Of a DNA stretch of 64,000 nucleotides, positions 35,895 to 47,734 are shown piece after piece. A program made the position numbers and the translations under genes. The stretch covers positions 22,119-86,118 of the forward strand of contig QVRM01005487.1 in the NCBI GenBank assembly GCA_003439945.1, read 5' to 3'. The notes under the pieces were generated by a model. The model was not told the DNA's origin. It did no database searches and worked only from the letters and a program-made list of their open reading frames with translations. How positions within the stretch are numbered: position 1 is the first letter of the stretch; each line of letters begins with the position of its first letter. The DNA comes from Dermanyssus gallinae. Taxonomy: Eukaryota; Arthropoda; Arachnida; Mesostigmata; Dermanyssidae.

Positions 35895-38800
35895 CTGATG
35901 GCCACACAGCACAAGAACAAAACATTACTCACACAGCGTAGTTGAGGCTGACATACCTAAATAAACATGTTTACGCAATTTGGTAGAGAAAAATAATCGG
36001 AAAGCTCATAAAAAGAAAGGATATGCTTAACTGCTAAGCGGTCTTATAGCCGTGCTTTGGCACGATTCTACAGGTCATTCACTACGGTATACGCTACTTC
36101 TAGGGTCGTGATTTTGTCACGCAGAATTGTGTCTAGCGCGCTCATCTATCATATGCGCGCAGATACAGAAATGAGCACCATTTTCATGATCTTCATCATA
36201 TTTATGCCATCATAAGGCGGTTAATTGGTTACCTTTAGAGTCTCTTCCTGCTGGCCAGTAGCTGGACTAAGGACCTCACCATGGAGGTCTGATGGCGAGG
36301 TGAAATCTCCAAGCAGATTGAGTGCGACGCAGTCCTGTCCCCTGGGGCTCTTTGACAGTGTCGGGTTGACAAGCTGCATGAGGAGACTGAGTTCGTTTGA
36401 AGCGTTGCCTTTCTTTCCCTTACCGGTTCCGCTCGGCAGGGCCAGGTCAGTCGGCGGCGACCTCGACTAGAACACAGTTAGTATACCGTGCATCTCTTAC
36501 TTACATATGTACTTGTCAACACGCTGTTTCGTTGTATTGTTATTCCCCAAGATCGCATCGTTCACAGATGGCCAGAGAGCCCAGCAGAAAAAAATAGATT
36601 GATAGAGAGTTTTAACACCATTATTTGCAGACGTTTCGTTGACTTGGGAATCTTCTTTTGATAAAACAGTAAGTGTTTTTCTGTGCCTAGACTCAATGCT
36701 CTAACACTGCTCTTTTCCTGCCCCCGTGAGATATCAATAGTCCACTTTTTTTAGCTACAGCTTTGGAGCTAAATCACGGTTTGTTGGCATGGCGAATGGC
36801 CAAGTGGGCTTATGGCTACTCATGTAAGTTTATTTAGTTGTGTAAAGAAGATACCCTACAAAGACACACCACTTTCATAACAGTAAAGCCAGAATCAAGC
36901 CAAACCTGGTAGGCCGTTGTGTACATGTTGGTTCCGAGTATTGTTCCCCGACGACTGCCATAGGGCACTTTGTGAGAGCTAAAGTGTGAAGCAGTTACAA
37001 ACGATGACTCCTTGAGAAGCGTTTCGTCGAGGCCGTACTCACGAATTGTCCCATTTACTTCGAAACCTTCGGGCACGTAACCGAAAAGAGGCATTGCGAA
37101 AACACCTGCAAGTGAAGTTTTCATTTGGATGTTTAAGCACACGTTATTTAAGACCAGAGATCAGGTAGGATTGATGGAGAAGCCTCGGCGGAAGCAATCC
37201 GTTTACAGAGGGGATAACAGTGTGACACTGTTGTACAGTTGCAATTGTACTTAAACATCATGACGACACCCAATGAAAATCGATGGGCTATAGTGTATTC
37301 CACATCTGTGTAGGGCAATTTGAGGAGTCACTACTAAAGTTAATATGAGCATTTTGGAAACAAATTTATCGTATTAACGACCTGGCGAACGAGAGAACTT
37401 TTTTTTGTCCGTACCTCAGGCCTTAAGGCCCATTGCGATCGTCGAGACATGTTTTGTACTGAATATATGTTAAATAAATATGTATGTTATATTGAAAAAA
37501 GAATTCATCAAATGTGTGACGCTACGCAAACATGTAGAAATATTTGTAAAATGACAAGCACGTGCTAGCGGCTGTAAAGAGCTGATTCCTGATTGCTTGG
37601 CCGGCTCTAAGATCCGGTCTCCACACAATCATTTCCTCGTTAGTTTGTTTGGTCTTATGCTATTCGGCTGCTACTCGCTATCGTCTCTCTTCATTGTGGC
37701 AACGAGTGGCGAGCGGTCAAAGCAGAGGCACCACAAGCAGAAATTCGGTGTATGCCCTAGGTTCTGTAGTACCTTCTGTGCATACAAAGTAACTTAGCAC
37801 TAATAACTAAATTGCGTAGTACCAAGCAAACTAATTTTCTATTTAACGTAAGGTGGCATTCACAGTTTGCGTGGGACGTTAAAAAGCTCCGCACCTGCGT
37901 GCCAGATACCGCTTGGCAGCTGAAAAAAGTTATACTCAGGTGCCATTTTTGAATGGCCGCTGAAAAAGGTTATATTTAGGTGCCGCATTTAAGCAATTAA
38001 AATAAGGAAACAGGTCGTTCCTGTACTCAGGGCGCCTACATCTCCCGAGAACGTCGCCCCACGATGCGAGGTGTCAGTTTAGTGAAAATGGTTTGCACTT
38101 GCTCGAAAGAGAAATATAATGATGTAAGTGTCTAACTTGCTAACAAACAGCTACCAGTAAGACGTCTAAGTGGACTGACAATTTATATTCTATGCTATTT
38201 AAAAGAGCCGATTATCGAGACAGCACCGATTAGCTGCTTATGCGGCAGTACACGGAACGAAAACGACTTGCCAGTTTGTTTTTGGACGCCCGATTTAAGA
38301 AACATCGATATTCGAACGTGGAGATCTTGCAGAAATGTAAGAATCTGGTAGCGAATCGTCTGGAACTCGGCCAGCGACGTAGAGAAGAAGATCTCCACAA
38401 GGCTATCCTTCACGAACGCTATCCGCTCCGTCAACTGAAAGTATTTGCACGATGATAGAAGATATTGAGAATCGATATAGGGAATTGTTGAGCTCGTTAA
38501 AGCAAATATTTTTCTAATGGCACATGGTCTCTGAGAAGTCTTGTTTCGGAGTGACAGTGAAATTACTACAGTTTGTGACACTAGTGTTATTGCCCGATAT
38601 ATAAGCATAAACTATGCGAGACAACCAGTCTTCCTAGACAGAAACTAAGCACACCGTCGTGCTCGTGAGAAAATTCTTGCTTCTTCCGAAGAAATATAAG
38701 ACTGATCAGAAGATGCGACATGGTCTCTTAGAAGAGAATTCGCAAACAATGAAGTTTTTATTAGCTTTCACTCCAAAGACCTCATAATCATAATTTTAAT

Positions 38801-39026
38801 AACTCCGTAACCACCTTAGTTTCTGTCTAGGAGGACTGGTTGTCTCGCAACAGCACATTTTATGCTCCTGTATCGGGCAAAAACGCTAGTATCACAAACT
38901 CTAGTAATTTCATTCTCACTCCGAAACAAGACTTCTTAGAGACCATGTTCCAGTGGAAAAAAATATTAGCTTTAACGAGCTCTACAATTTCTTATATCGA
39001 CTATCAAAACGTTGTGTTACACCCTG

Positions 39027-39074
<48 letters not shown>

Positions 39075-39522
39075 CTTCCTACTCCGGTATATTGCTACAG
39101 CTTACATACTTGTATGCATGTATAGCTATTTTCTATCATTTGCATCAAGTATGTGTATATATATATATATATTTATCATTCTCAGGGTTTTGTCGATGGC
39201 TGACGTACAAACCTCAAGGTTTTCCTTGACGTACGTCTCGATGGTGTCTAGGTGATTGAGAGTGACGGCGACACTCTGTCGAGGCGAGGGGATCATCAAA
39301 AGCTGATACTTAAAGACCATTGTCATGAGGTCGTAGAGCTTATCCATGGATTCGCGGTTCAGACGCATTATCGAAGAGTGCACGACTCGTTCAAAGAGAC
39401 ACTTGATGAACTTGGCCGATGACAGCGACAGCGTGTCCAACTTGAGCAGCTCGGCTAAAAATAATGGCCAAAAAGTGCCACCACTCGATCAGTACACAGT
39501 CCTCTTCCATTATCGTATAGAA

Positions 39523-39559
<37 letters not shown>

Positions 39560-39790
39560 CCGGAATGGAGTAAGTGAGGCCAATTGCCGGCAACTCGACT
39601 CGCGTACGAACCACGAGTCACGGTTGTCATCTTGGCAAATCGCGAATCGAACTTTCTAAAAATATGTGGATTTGTGTTTATGTTAGTATAAAGAAACTGC
39701 GATCAGTTAAATGGCTCCTACTAACACAAACTATGGTCAGTAATAATATTTACAGGGTAAAGTAGTTTCACATGCAAATACTCGGAGGAA

Positions 39791-39821
<31 letters not shown>

Positions 39822-41757
39822 CGTTGTCATGAGAGGCACAAACAGGTTATGACAAAACTAGCTGTCCTTCAAAAGCTAATCGGAACAGAGATAAATTGAA
39901 GTTATTGCACTTTTGCATAGTTGGTTGCCTTAAAATTATGGGTCTTGTCAGGGCTATCAGTAAAAATCCACCCACTGCTGGTGGTGGCGAAAGAGCAAGC
40001 TTCGAAAGGGTGAAGCTACAACTGCTGCTAATCTTGACTAGCTAATAAAATTGACTGCTAATAAAATGAAGCAAAAATTAAAGATTGACTGCTAATAAAA
40101 TGTAGCGGCTCCAATGGCGTATGAACGAAAAGGGTACGCGACGGTAGAGACTTATGCGGCGTGGAGCGGTAAGACCGCAGTTTTTCGAAAGATTGGCGTC
40201 TTCGACAGAAAACCACATCCTGCTTACTAACGCGAGGTATTACACAGCACATGCGAGATAGAGGACAATGTCGGCTGCCGTCCTAATCCTTGTCGGAAAT
40301 AGTGAAGGGTTGGACATCAATACCGCGTTACTATTTTTAAAAATTGCCCCAGCGATCTCATACGTCATGACGACTAAAAGCGAAAAACCTAAAGCAGCTT
40401 GATCGTATAAAATCAGCCTTGCTGAAAAAAATTTAGGCTAGGGCTACCCAATAATTTTTTCGCCACTCTCGCACATGATCTAGTCGAAGAACGAACGTCT
40501 GTGGCAGACATTTAATATTATTATTATTGGGCAATTATCAGTCGGACCGGAGTTCGGTGGCGGTCATCTATCCGTGTTAAGATCAAGCTCACAGTCCGCA
40601 AATGGACCACCAACAATATTAACTCGTCATAGATTGGATATCGTATGCCCTGCCCCCCCCGCCCCCATGAACCGGCCATAACAATCGAGCGGGTGTTACT
40701 ATAGGAAATTTGCAAAATTGATCAACTTTCTGTTTACAAGCAAGGTGCCCGCATAGTTTGCGGCTATCACGGGGAAACGCGTTGGAAAGAGAGCCTTCTT
40801 TATAGCTCTTCCGCTACTTCCCCCCGTGGCTGATTTTGGGCTTATTTAATTACCCTCGATACATTATCATTAATTAGTCGTCGGCGCGAGGTCACCTGTT
40901 TCTCTTATACTATTATTCCCCAATATAGCTCACAATTCAAATTCAAAAACTCATTAAAATGTAGATATCTCGCCACAAATAGCTGACCCGTTAAGGTATG
41001 GACAGTACGGGTCTCTTTAGATACTATTAATGCTCTACTCTAACTGGCTTCATCAGTTAATTAAATACATGTTTTCAAATGCACCCCGGCTACGTATCCT
41101 CTGCATACCAAATGCACGTGTGCTATGTTTGGAGACACGTTTGTTGCTACTAATACTAAAATTTACCCCAGGTTGAATAGTTTGAAACATGCAAGGGTTG
41201 TATATGCAGGTAATGGTCAGTTCGTTTGTAAGTGTAGCTTAAAAGGTTTAGTACTACTTAGTTCTCAACAAAAAAAAATACAACATAACAAACAAACCAG
41301 CAATACCAATACCCTCAAGAAGTAGCTAACACGTGCATTTTAATAGCCTTTTAGAACTAGCTGTAATTTATGTCAAATGGGAGAATCGACAAGTGCAATA
41401 ACAGCCTTTGCAAAATGCTGCAAAATGTTAATACTGCGATTGCAAACCAAAATCGAAAAGTAAATTAAAAGATGCATACATTATCTTCTACGCGTGACGC
41501 CGTGGATCTACACCGGGCAGTCTCTAAGCATTTCAGATGGTCAAGGTTTGAATATATATATATTTTTTTTGTTTTTTACACCTACCCATTGTATCAGGAT
41601 AGAGAAAGCAGCCAATCACCTCCTGTAGAACCCGGCTGGTTTTATCCTGGGCGACCTTTTGTGCACTGAGGCGCTGCTGAAGGATGTACACCATTTCGCC
41701 GCCCAAATTCAGGTACAGCACAAGTGTTGCTTTGTCGATGCGTTCCATTGGCTCCAT
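35748..41757 (-). CDS. OSCP1: OSCP1, organic solute carrier partner 1 family protein
   Basis: Six minus-strand exons (41757-41586, 39454-39180, 38434-38254, 37105-36906, 36466-36233, 35894-35748) give about 402 residues, against roughly 380 for human OSCP1. The conserved N terminus is plain: YLNLGGEMVYILQQRLSAQK, then SIMRLNRESMDKLYDLMTMV, LNHLDTIETY, FQDLH-type block TFLQDLHVRISMFLKSGVQ, LGTNMYTT, and the C-terminal EDTLLDMIDAIDA. The family is linked to organic solute transport in vertebrates and is found in ciliated and germ-line tissues; its biochemical role is poorly known. It has no signal peptide or clear membrane span. All junctions are GT-AG and in phase except the donor of exon 2, where no GT is found at the expected place. 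Confidence 0.93.
36233..36466 (-). CDS. OSCP1: OSCP1 exon 5
   Basis: The acceptor GTGTTCTAG is preceded by a textbook branch site TACTAAC. It reads SRSPPTDLALPSGTGKGKKG, then ELSLLMQLVNPTLSKSPRGQ and NLLGDF. The donor is AAAG|GTAACC in phase 0. The Ser/Pro/Gly-rich part is lineage-variable in this family. Confidence 0.87.
36906..37105 (-). CDS. OSCP1: OSCP1 exon 4
   Basis: The acceptor is CACTTGCAG (phase 1). It reads VFAMPLFGYVPEGFEVNGTI through to RGTILGTNMYTTAYQ. The donor is CAG|GTTTGG (phase 0). Confidence 0.88.
38254..38434 (-). CDS. OSCP1: OSCP1 exon 3
   Basis: The acceptor is AATACTTTCAG (phase 0). It reads LTERIAFVKDSLVEIFFSTS, then LAEFQTIRYQILTFLQDLHV and SMFLKSGVQKQTGKSFSF. The donor C|GTGTAC (phase 1) best fits family length; G|GTGCTG nearby is an alternative in the same phase. 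Confidence 0.85.
38463..39028. mobile_element. Foldback (inverted-repeat) element in OSCP1 intron 2
   Basis: The arm at 38463-38649 is the approximate reverse complement of 38815-39028. Matching blocks include GAGCTCGTTAAAGC, GACACTAG and GCGAGACAACCAGTC. The right arm ends ACACCCTGTA beside a TA tract; the left arm lacks about 20 terminal bases. A related single copy lies at 45651-45890. No coding capacity is seen. The left arm ends about 28 bases from the exon 3 splice acceptor. Confidence 0.75.
39032..39071. repeat. (TA)n microsatellite in OSCP1 intron 2
   Basis: Perfect TA tract abutting the foldback element. Confidence 0.95.
39180..39454 (-). CDS. OSCP1: OSCP1 exon 2
   Basis: The acceptor is ATTATTTTTAG (phase 1). 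It encodes AELLKLDTLSLSSAKFIKCL through SIMRLNRESMDKLYDLMTMV to AIDKTLR. After CTGAGA the sequence goes straight into ATGATAAATATATAT and a TA tract with no GT before the frame ends, so the 3' boundary is set by homology only. Confidence 0.82.
39524..39556. repeat. (TA)n microsatellite in OSCP1 intron 1
   Basis: Perfect TA tract about 70 bp upstream (in gene sense) of exon 2. A further tract lies at 39793-39818 in the same intron. Confidence 0.94.
41586..41757 (-). CDS. OSCP1: OSCP1 exon 1 (N terminus)
   Basis: The ATG at 41757 gives MEPMERIDKATLVLYLNLGG. The exon ends VLQEVIGCFLYPDTM plus one base at donor ATGG|GTAGGT (phase 1), joining exon 2 to read AELLK with a one-to-one fit to the family alignment. 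Confidence 0.92.
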
Positions 41758-42340
41758 GGCTGCTGGGCGTTAATGCTAGGTGCAACTAAGTAGTATACGC
41801 GCAGGTGACACGCAAACAGACGTACGCAATTTACGCTGTACGCTCCGCGGAAGTGTTGTAATGACCAGTGAGGACAGCGGCGGTAGCGTATTTCACCGCG
41901 CAAGTATCTCGCCGCGGGCAAGCAGGAGGAGAACCCCTCTCAGATGGTGTTTTCCGCACTGTGTGCCTCAACGTAACGTTACGCAGGGGCGGCTGTGGCG
42001 GCGACGTAGAGCCAACGAACTACAAGAAACGCCGCTACCTAACTATTGAAGCTGTGAGTGAGCGACAAAAGAGGACAACCGTTCGTTCTGGAGCGGCTGC
42101 CCGTCCGTCCGCGTCAACAATATCTAGTCGAATCCGTCGGGGGCGCCGTCTGGCAACAGCAAGTACTTCAAAGTGTTACCGCACCCTACTGTACTAGCAG
42201 AGGCAGACAGAGAGAAACAGAACGAACGAAACTGGGCGACTTAAAACGCTGCGTTGTCCCCCTTCACATGTCGGCCCTCGAGAACCAGACGAAGGAAAAA
42301 CAAACCGTCAGCTGATCGATGATTTCCTGCCTACGCAGCT
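41758..42340 (-). promoter_or_regulatory. CpG-rich putative promoter of OSCP1
   Basis: The sequence directly upstream of the OSCP1 ATG is markedly CpG-rich compared with the intron beyond it, and continues so to about 42700. It may serve a divergent transcript too, but frames on the plus strand (41780-42315) show no domain. This call rests on composition and position. Confidence 0.4.
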
Positions 42341-43109
42341 ACTCGCGACGACGACAAAAGTAACGACTCTCGTGAGTCCAGCGAATGTCCAGTGAAGCCA
42401 TTCGTATCGGCAGGTACTCTATGAAGCGTGAGGCACTCGTGGCAGGACTGTCCGGTAGGCACGACACCGACGGCCCCATGAGCTCGGCAGACAGTAGGCG
42501 GTAATGATGGCCCGTGGTGGTTCGGCATGAACCCCTCCGACTGAACACAGAGCGGCGGCGTGTAAGCGAAGCGGAGCAGGATCGGGGAAACTTGCATGGG
42601 GGTCGGGGGCAGCCGACCTGCCTGAGGGTAACCGTTGGCCTGTGGGTTCGCTGGTCCGCGCCGCGCAACAACAAGCTACGTTTCCTGGGCGACGACAGGA
42701 CTGGGCCCACCTAACGAGAAAGGGCAGAACAACAACGACGACGACGACGACAACGACAACGACAACCAGCGCCTCCAGTTGTGCCGACAGTCCCGTAGAT
42801 GTCGGACGAGGGGGTAACGGAGCTGTACATCAGTAAGCATCAACGCCATCACTTGTTGCCAATAGGTTTGTTGGAAATAATTCATATACGCATGAAGAAA
42901 AAAATAGAGAATTGTTTGTACATATATATATATATATACATTTACACAGGATTGTAATATAAATTGATTAATAAAGAAACTGTAGAGCTTGTTCAAAAAA
43001 AAATTCTTATATATATATATATATATATTGCTATTCTTTTTAAACGCGTATGCAAGTTACCTAGTAAGGAATGCAAGCCAAACTTAGGCTGCAGACTTGT
43101 TTATTTGCC

Positions 43110-43111
<2 letters not shown>
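42341..43111. other. No gene recognised
   Basis: There is a CpG-rich part to about 42800 with CGA/CAA trinucleotide runs at 42729-42765, then AT-rich sequence with TA tracts at 42919-42938 and 43009-43028. Confidence 0.4.

Positions 43112-43148
<37 letters not shown>
43112..43148. repeat. (TA)n microsatellite
   Basis: Perfect TA tract of about 37 bp. Confidence 0.95.
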
Positions 43149-43151
<3 letters not shown>

Positions 43152-43535
43152 ACACCGCATTAGAAAAAAGCACTGCTATGAACGCTGCGCCTCTTTCGAT
43201 ACTGAGCGAGAGCTACTATCCCAGAACGACTGAAGAACCCCCTGACATGCCAAGCCCTTGTAGAGACACTCCTCAAGGATCACAAATCCTGGATTGTGGG
43301 CAGAAGAAGATTCGCAGAAAGTATCTCTGAGGCGAAAATAACCGTCGCACAAAGCCGAGCAGCCTAAATGGCAAGAAGGGTGGCCAGGTGAAGTAATCTC
43401 GAGGAGGCAGTAATGTGGCCACCCTCCGACAAGGGGCAAAGAGGACGACTGGATTTTAGTGGGTACAAGTCCAACATTACCGTGGCTTTAACAACGACGC
43501 CCGGTGTGCTTAACGCATTTTACCAGTTACCTCTA

Positions 43536-43566
<31 letters not shown>

Positions 43567-43567
<1 letters not shown>

Positions 43568-44711
43568 CGAGGGCGGACCGAAACTTTTAATACAAGTTTA
43601 TAAAACACAAAATATTTAATCTTCCAAAGTGTTTTTGTTGCTTTTAAAATTATGTTCCTTTCTGCCCACTGCAATAGACACGTGTCACCATCGTTTCCAG
43701 TCTTCGAAACATTTTTAAGCGCGTGTTTCGGATTGAGTTGAGTTGCCCCTGCGATTTTTGATATCTCTTCTGTAGTCTCCAAACGTTAACCTTTCAATCT
43801 GTTTATTCGTTAGAACAGGAAATGTCGCAGGAAGCTAAATCCGGCGAATAGATGGGCTGCCGGAATATAGAAATTGAGTTTTTCATTAACTAATTTGAAA
43901 GCCGTTACGATATGTGTTTCGGGGCGTTGCCGTGACGGAGGATTCAAGAGTTGTTTGCCCAGATTTTTGGGCATAGTGCGCCGGACGTTCTCGCGCAACC
44001 TTCTTGAAACTTGACGGTAGTATCCTTTATTGACCGCAGAACCAGGTGGAAAAAATCGTGGAAGCTGATTCTCTTGTAGGTAAAAAAACAGTAAAGAACC
44101 TTTGCGTTGGATCTGCTTTGTCGGAGCAGCTTTTTTCAATCTACTCCGTAAGCACCACTGGTTTAAGGTTCAATTCGGTGATTTCTCGACAGGAGTTAAT
44201 TTGCTGGAAATTCAACATTTTTAAAACGAACTTTGCTGCCACTCTTGTGACGCATAAATATTAAGTCAAGACTCTTACAACTGGTCCAAAAATGATCTCC
44301 AATTCCTTAGCTAACTCCGTGATTGCAATTTGGCGATTGTTGACTGCCGTATCATGAACTTTTCAACGTTTCCTTCTGTTATTGACGTAGGCGGCTTTTT
44401 CGGATGAGCATCAGCTATGGCCTCTTTACGTCCGGCGAAATCGACAGTACCACATATACATAGTGTTTCGGGATACTGCTTGATCACCATAAGCAGTTTG
44501 TAACATTTCCATTAGAGCATATTATTTGGTTTTAATACTTCACGTTACGCAGATTCGTTGGTCCTCCATATTCGACTCCTTAGAAATCGCCTAAATAAAA
44601 CAACTCGTTTTCTTTACTACTTTTAGAATAAACTCAAGTAATAAAATTTGGCCTCTGTCTAGCTAATGAATAGCCCATAGAAAAATAAACCGGAAGACTT
44701 TGGTGGTCTAG
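43567..44711 (-). mobile_element. Degenerate mariner-like transposon
   Basis: The plus-strand end CGAGGGCGGACCGAAAC directly follows a TA tract and looks like a mariner terminal inverted repeat. A decayed partner (AAGACTTTGGTGGTCTAG) lies at about 44694-44711. On the minus strand, broken frames give transposase blocks in order: a helix-turn-helix-like NNRQIAITELAKELEI, VSRRLRENVRR, a decayed DNAPAHT-type segment (RPETHIVTAFKLVNEKLN), and the C-terminal KCFEDWKRW block. Stops and frameshifts throughout make it inactive. The length of about 1.15 kb is slightly under the usual 1.3 kb. Confidence 0.75.
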
Positions 44712-45614
44712 GTTCAACTTTTAAAAACTACTGGAATGTTTCGATCCAGTCTGGTATATATATATATATGCACTCGTTTACTTAGAAAGCCAAGTCCATG
44801 TTTTAGCAATTGCAAGACTTCGGCTCCGTTGGTGAGGGACAGCCATTGCTTGCAGTTTATATGGAAATATTCGTCGTTGAGTTGTGGCAAGGACGATTCC
44901 GCCACGGCGAAACAAAGATCAAGAACGCTGAGCAAAGAGAAACTATGGTGGCGGTCTGTGTATTACATGCTAGTAATTTCGTTTAACAAAGCTTAGTCTC
45001 CATATTTACGCCATAGAGGTAGAGAATAAAGTACCCAAAGAACGTTGCTTTCCAAACTTTAGATCTGATTAATACCAACTGGAAACTACCTGCGCAGAAA
45101 ATCGAAGAGTACGCTATTATTAGACTTTTGGTTAGTAGATACCGCTACGTGGAAACCGCTGAAAATGTCCTTTCAAACTTTTCCACGTCCGACGCGCCCA
45201 TAAATTTTCCAATTCAGACAGGCTGATAAATATTTATACATGTATAAAGATCACACGATAACACATATGATAATATTATTGAATAATTTTTGAAATGCAT
45301 ATATATATATATATATATATTCGCATCCATCACTATCTTTATGAGTGGTGTATGAGACTCCAAATCTGCGAGTGGACGCTCTTGGGGCTCGGCGTCACGA
45401 AGAGGAATCTTATGGATCTTACCGTCTTAACGTTGCAAGGAACCTTGAGGATATACCGCTCGCACCGGGTCCATAAGAGCGGGGGCTACCATCAAGCAAG
45501 GATACGGACAGCTGATTCTTAACCTCACGTGACACCTTTTTACCACAATTTTTATTAAGGCGAGCACTGCCAAGTGTGCAAACGTATTGTAAATAATTAT
45601 TAAATCATCACAGC

Positions 45615-45650
<36 letters not shown>
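44712..45650. other. No gene recognised
   Basis: AT-rich sequence with TA tracts at 44757-44770, 45299-45320 and 45623-45650. An open frame at 45340-45522 (plus) has no recognised domain. Confidence 0.4.
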
Positions 45651-45654
<4 letters not shown>

Positions 45655-45890
45655 GATACAAAAATAAAAAAGAGCGATTAAGGGATTTATAGAGCTCGGT
45701 AAAGCAAATATTCCTTAGTGGAACATGGTCTACGAGAAGTTTTGTTTCGGGATGAGAATTAAATTACTGAAATTCGTGACACTGATCTGATTGCCCGACA
45801 TAGGAGCCAAAATTTCTGATTGCGAGACTACCACTCCTCCTATAGAAAAAAATTAGCACACCTTCGAGCTTGTGAGATAATGGCGCTGTT
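45651..45890 (+). repeat. Related copy of the foldback-element arm
   Basis: It begins AGGGTGATACAAAAAT directly after a TA tract and shares GAGCTCGGTAAAGC, ACATGGTCT, GACACTGAT and TTAGCACACC-type blocks with the arms at 38463-38649 and 38815-39028. This is a second insertion of the same non-coding family. Confidence 0.6.
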
Positions 45891-46079
45891 GGTGAATGGC
45901 ATACGACTCTGGCCAGGAGACGCTGGATGATCAATTAGAAGATTCAACCCTCCAACCATTTATCAGACGCCCTCTATATATATATACTTATTGGTGTTTC
46001 TATCTTGAGGAGACGGAGTGTCGTAGCTCTGGTAGTCGTGCGCCCCCATAAGGTTGCGGTATGGCATGATACCATCAAG

Positions 46080-47040
46080 TATTGACTGCTAAGGGAAAAC
46101 GTCGATACTTAATTGCTTCCCTAATCGGCGGAAGATTTGTTCTACTGACAGCTTTTTTCTGGTGCAGCGCGCACATAAGATGTTTCTGTGAGGGCCTTAT
46201 CCAGGTACTTAACCATAGGTGTTCGTTTACTGGATGCCCTTCCCGGGGTAAGTTTAGATTTTGTGAGGGTCGCTTCAGGCCGTTTTGAATCTTTGCTTCC
46301 GTTTCTTTACGGAGTTAATTTGAGGTCTGGCGTGTTGAGGCAGTATCGGATATTCGCCAAGGCTTCGCAGGCCTTTCCCTCGAGCGGTTGCCTTTCACAG
46401 ACGATGGCGATCAGTGCCAGAAAACGGAATGGACTCGCGGAGGATGAGGGAGTCTAAGTAGTCCACCGTTTGCCATATTCCTCACAATTGGTTCCAGTAT
46501 GGACTCCGTCTGTGACTGCATAGTCAATAAGGCTCCATCAAAAATAATAAGCCTGTACAAATATGCGTTGCCAACGGAGAGACTGTATCTGGTACAGTCG
46601 TGACGCTACATTTTAGTACGCGCGATATTGTACCCATTGCTTCAGGTTCTGGCCAATGGCTTGCTCTGCCGCGCGTGTATACTCGCTGCAGGCGGTGTTA
46701 TTTCTTTCGTTATTTGGCGATCTGGCTATTTCACCAGTATCATGGACTATATTAGAATATTGAATGTAAACGGGAGCTGGATTCTTGGCAGGCTTCCTCT
46801 AGCAGTAGCCTCAATTTCCACTGACGAGTATTCAATGAGATGAGGCGCCTTTCTCTTGGTGTGGCGGATGTAATTTAGCATGGAAACGCCCTGCCGTTGT
46901 GCTGAGGGAGAGATCTGAGGGAGAGAGCTGAGGTTAAAATGACGGGGAAGATTACGCAAATATGGTCGGATAGAATTTCCTGCTCCTCGTGGATTCTCCA
47001 GTTGGTTATGCCACGAGTCATTGCAAAGGTCGGATCTAGC
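46080..47040 (-). pseudogene. Degenerate R1-like LINE, endonuclease and linker region
   Basis: Minus-strand 47039 to 46925 reads LDPTFAM, GITNWRIHEEQEILSDH and ICVIFPV, the C-terminal end of an AP-type endonuclease with its conserved SDH. Further along, broken frames include a KPWRISDTAST block at about 46350, reminiscent of the PWG segment between endonuclease and reverse transcriptase. No intact frame survives and the outer limits are approximate. Confidence 0.5.
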
Positions 47041-47477
47041 GTTGCGCTGTGTCTGCCGTTACGGAAGGTATATTCAAGGGTGTACTATTTTCTTCTTGCA
47101 GTAACTGCCTGAGGGACCTGCCATGTGCTTTCGTTCTCTGTGTACCCGTACATCTAGAGTAATCCCAACGTGCCCTGTTTATGAGCGCGGACGCATACAT
47201 TTCATATTATTTCGTTTTCAATCTGCTTGTATGGATAGCTATTTGCACTGCATAAGAACGCCGATACACACTATATCTAATGCTCGGGCACGTCATGTTT
47301 GCCGCCGTGCTTGCTTATTATTTTTGTTGTACCCCGCTCGCTTAGTTGATCCATTGCGCGCTGCTAATTTTGTAGCTCATTGATAACAGTGGGCCCGGAG
47401 GCGACGACGCCTCATACGGCCACTCAAATCAAGACCACCGCGCAGGTGAGTACAGCAACTACGTAGGCTAGAGGGTC

Positions 47478-47700
47478 GTGGTAGGTGCACTCGCGTGCGC
47501 CTTGCGGACCGGACGAGACACATAGATGCACGGGTTCGGTGTCCGCCGTTGCACATTTGTATAATATATAGGGTCCGTCAAAGCAAAAGTCATATATTAT
47601 GTAGGGTCGTCTGTACGAAGCAATGCAAACGCCATTCCGTGGGCGTTAAATGTTGGCCAAGAGTTAGTGGCCGGAAAATGTTTAGGTGGTTGTTCGGCCG
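47478..47700 (+). repeat. tRNA-derived SINE, family 1, copy B
   Basis: The head GCGCCTTGCGGACCGGACGA is followed by a decayed B box (GGTTCGGTGTCC, about 47533), then GCACATTTGTA and a body with GGGCGTTAAATGTTGGCCAA. It lies head-to-tail with copy C. Confidence 0.65.
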
Positions 47701-47734
47701 AGATAGGAAGGATGGTCTCAGGTGGTTAACAGAG

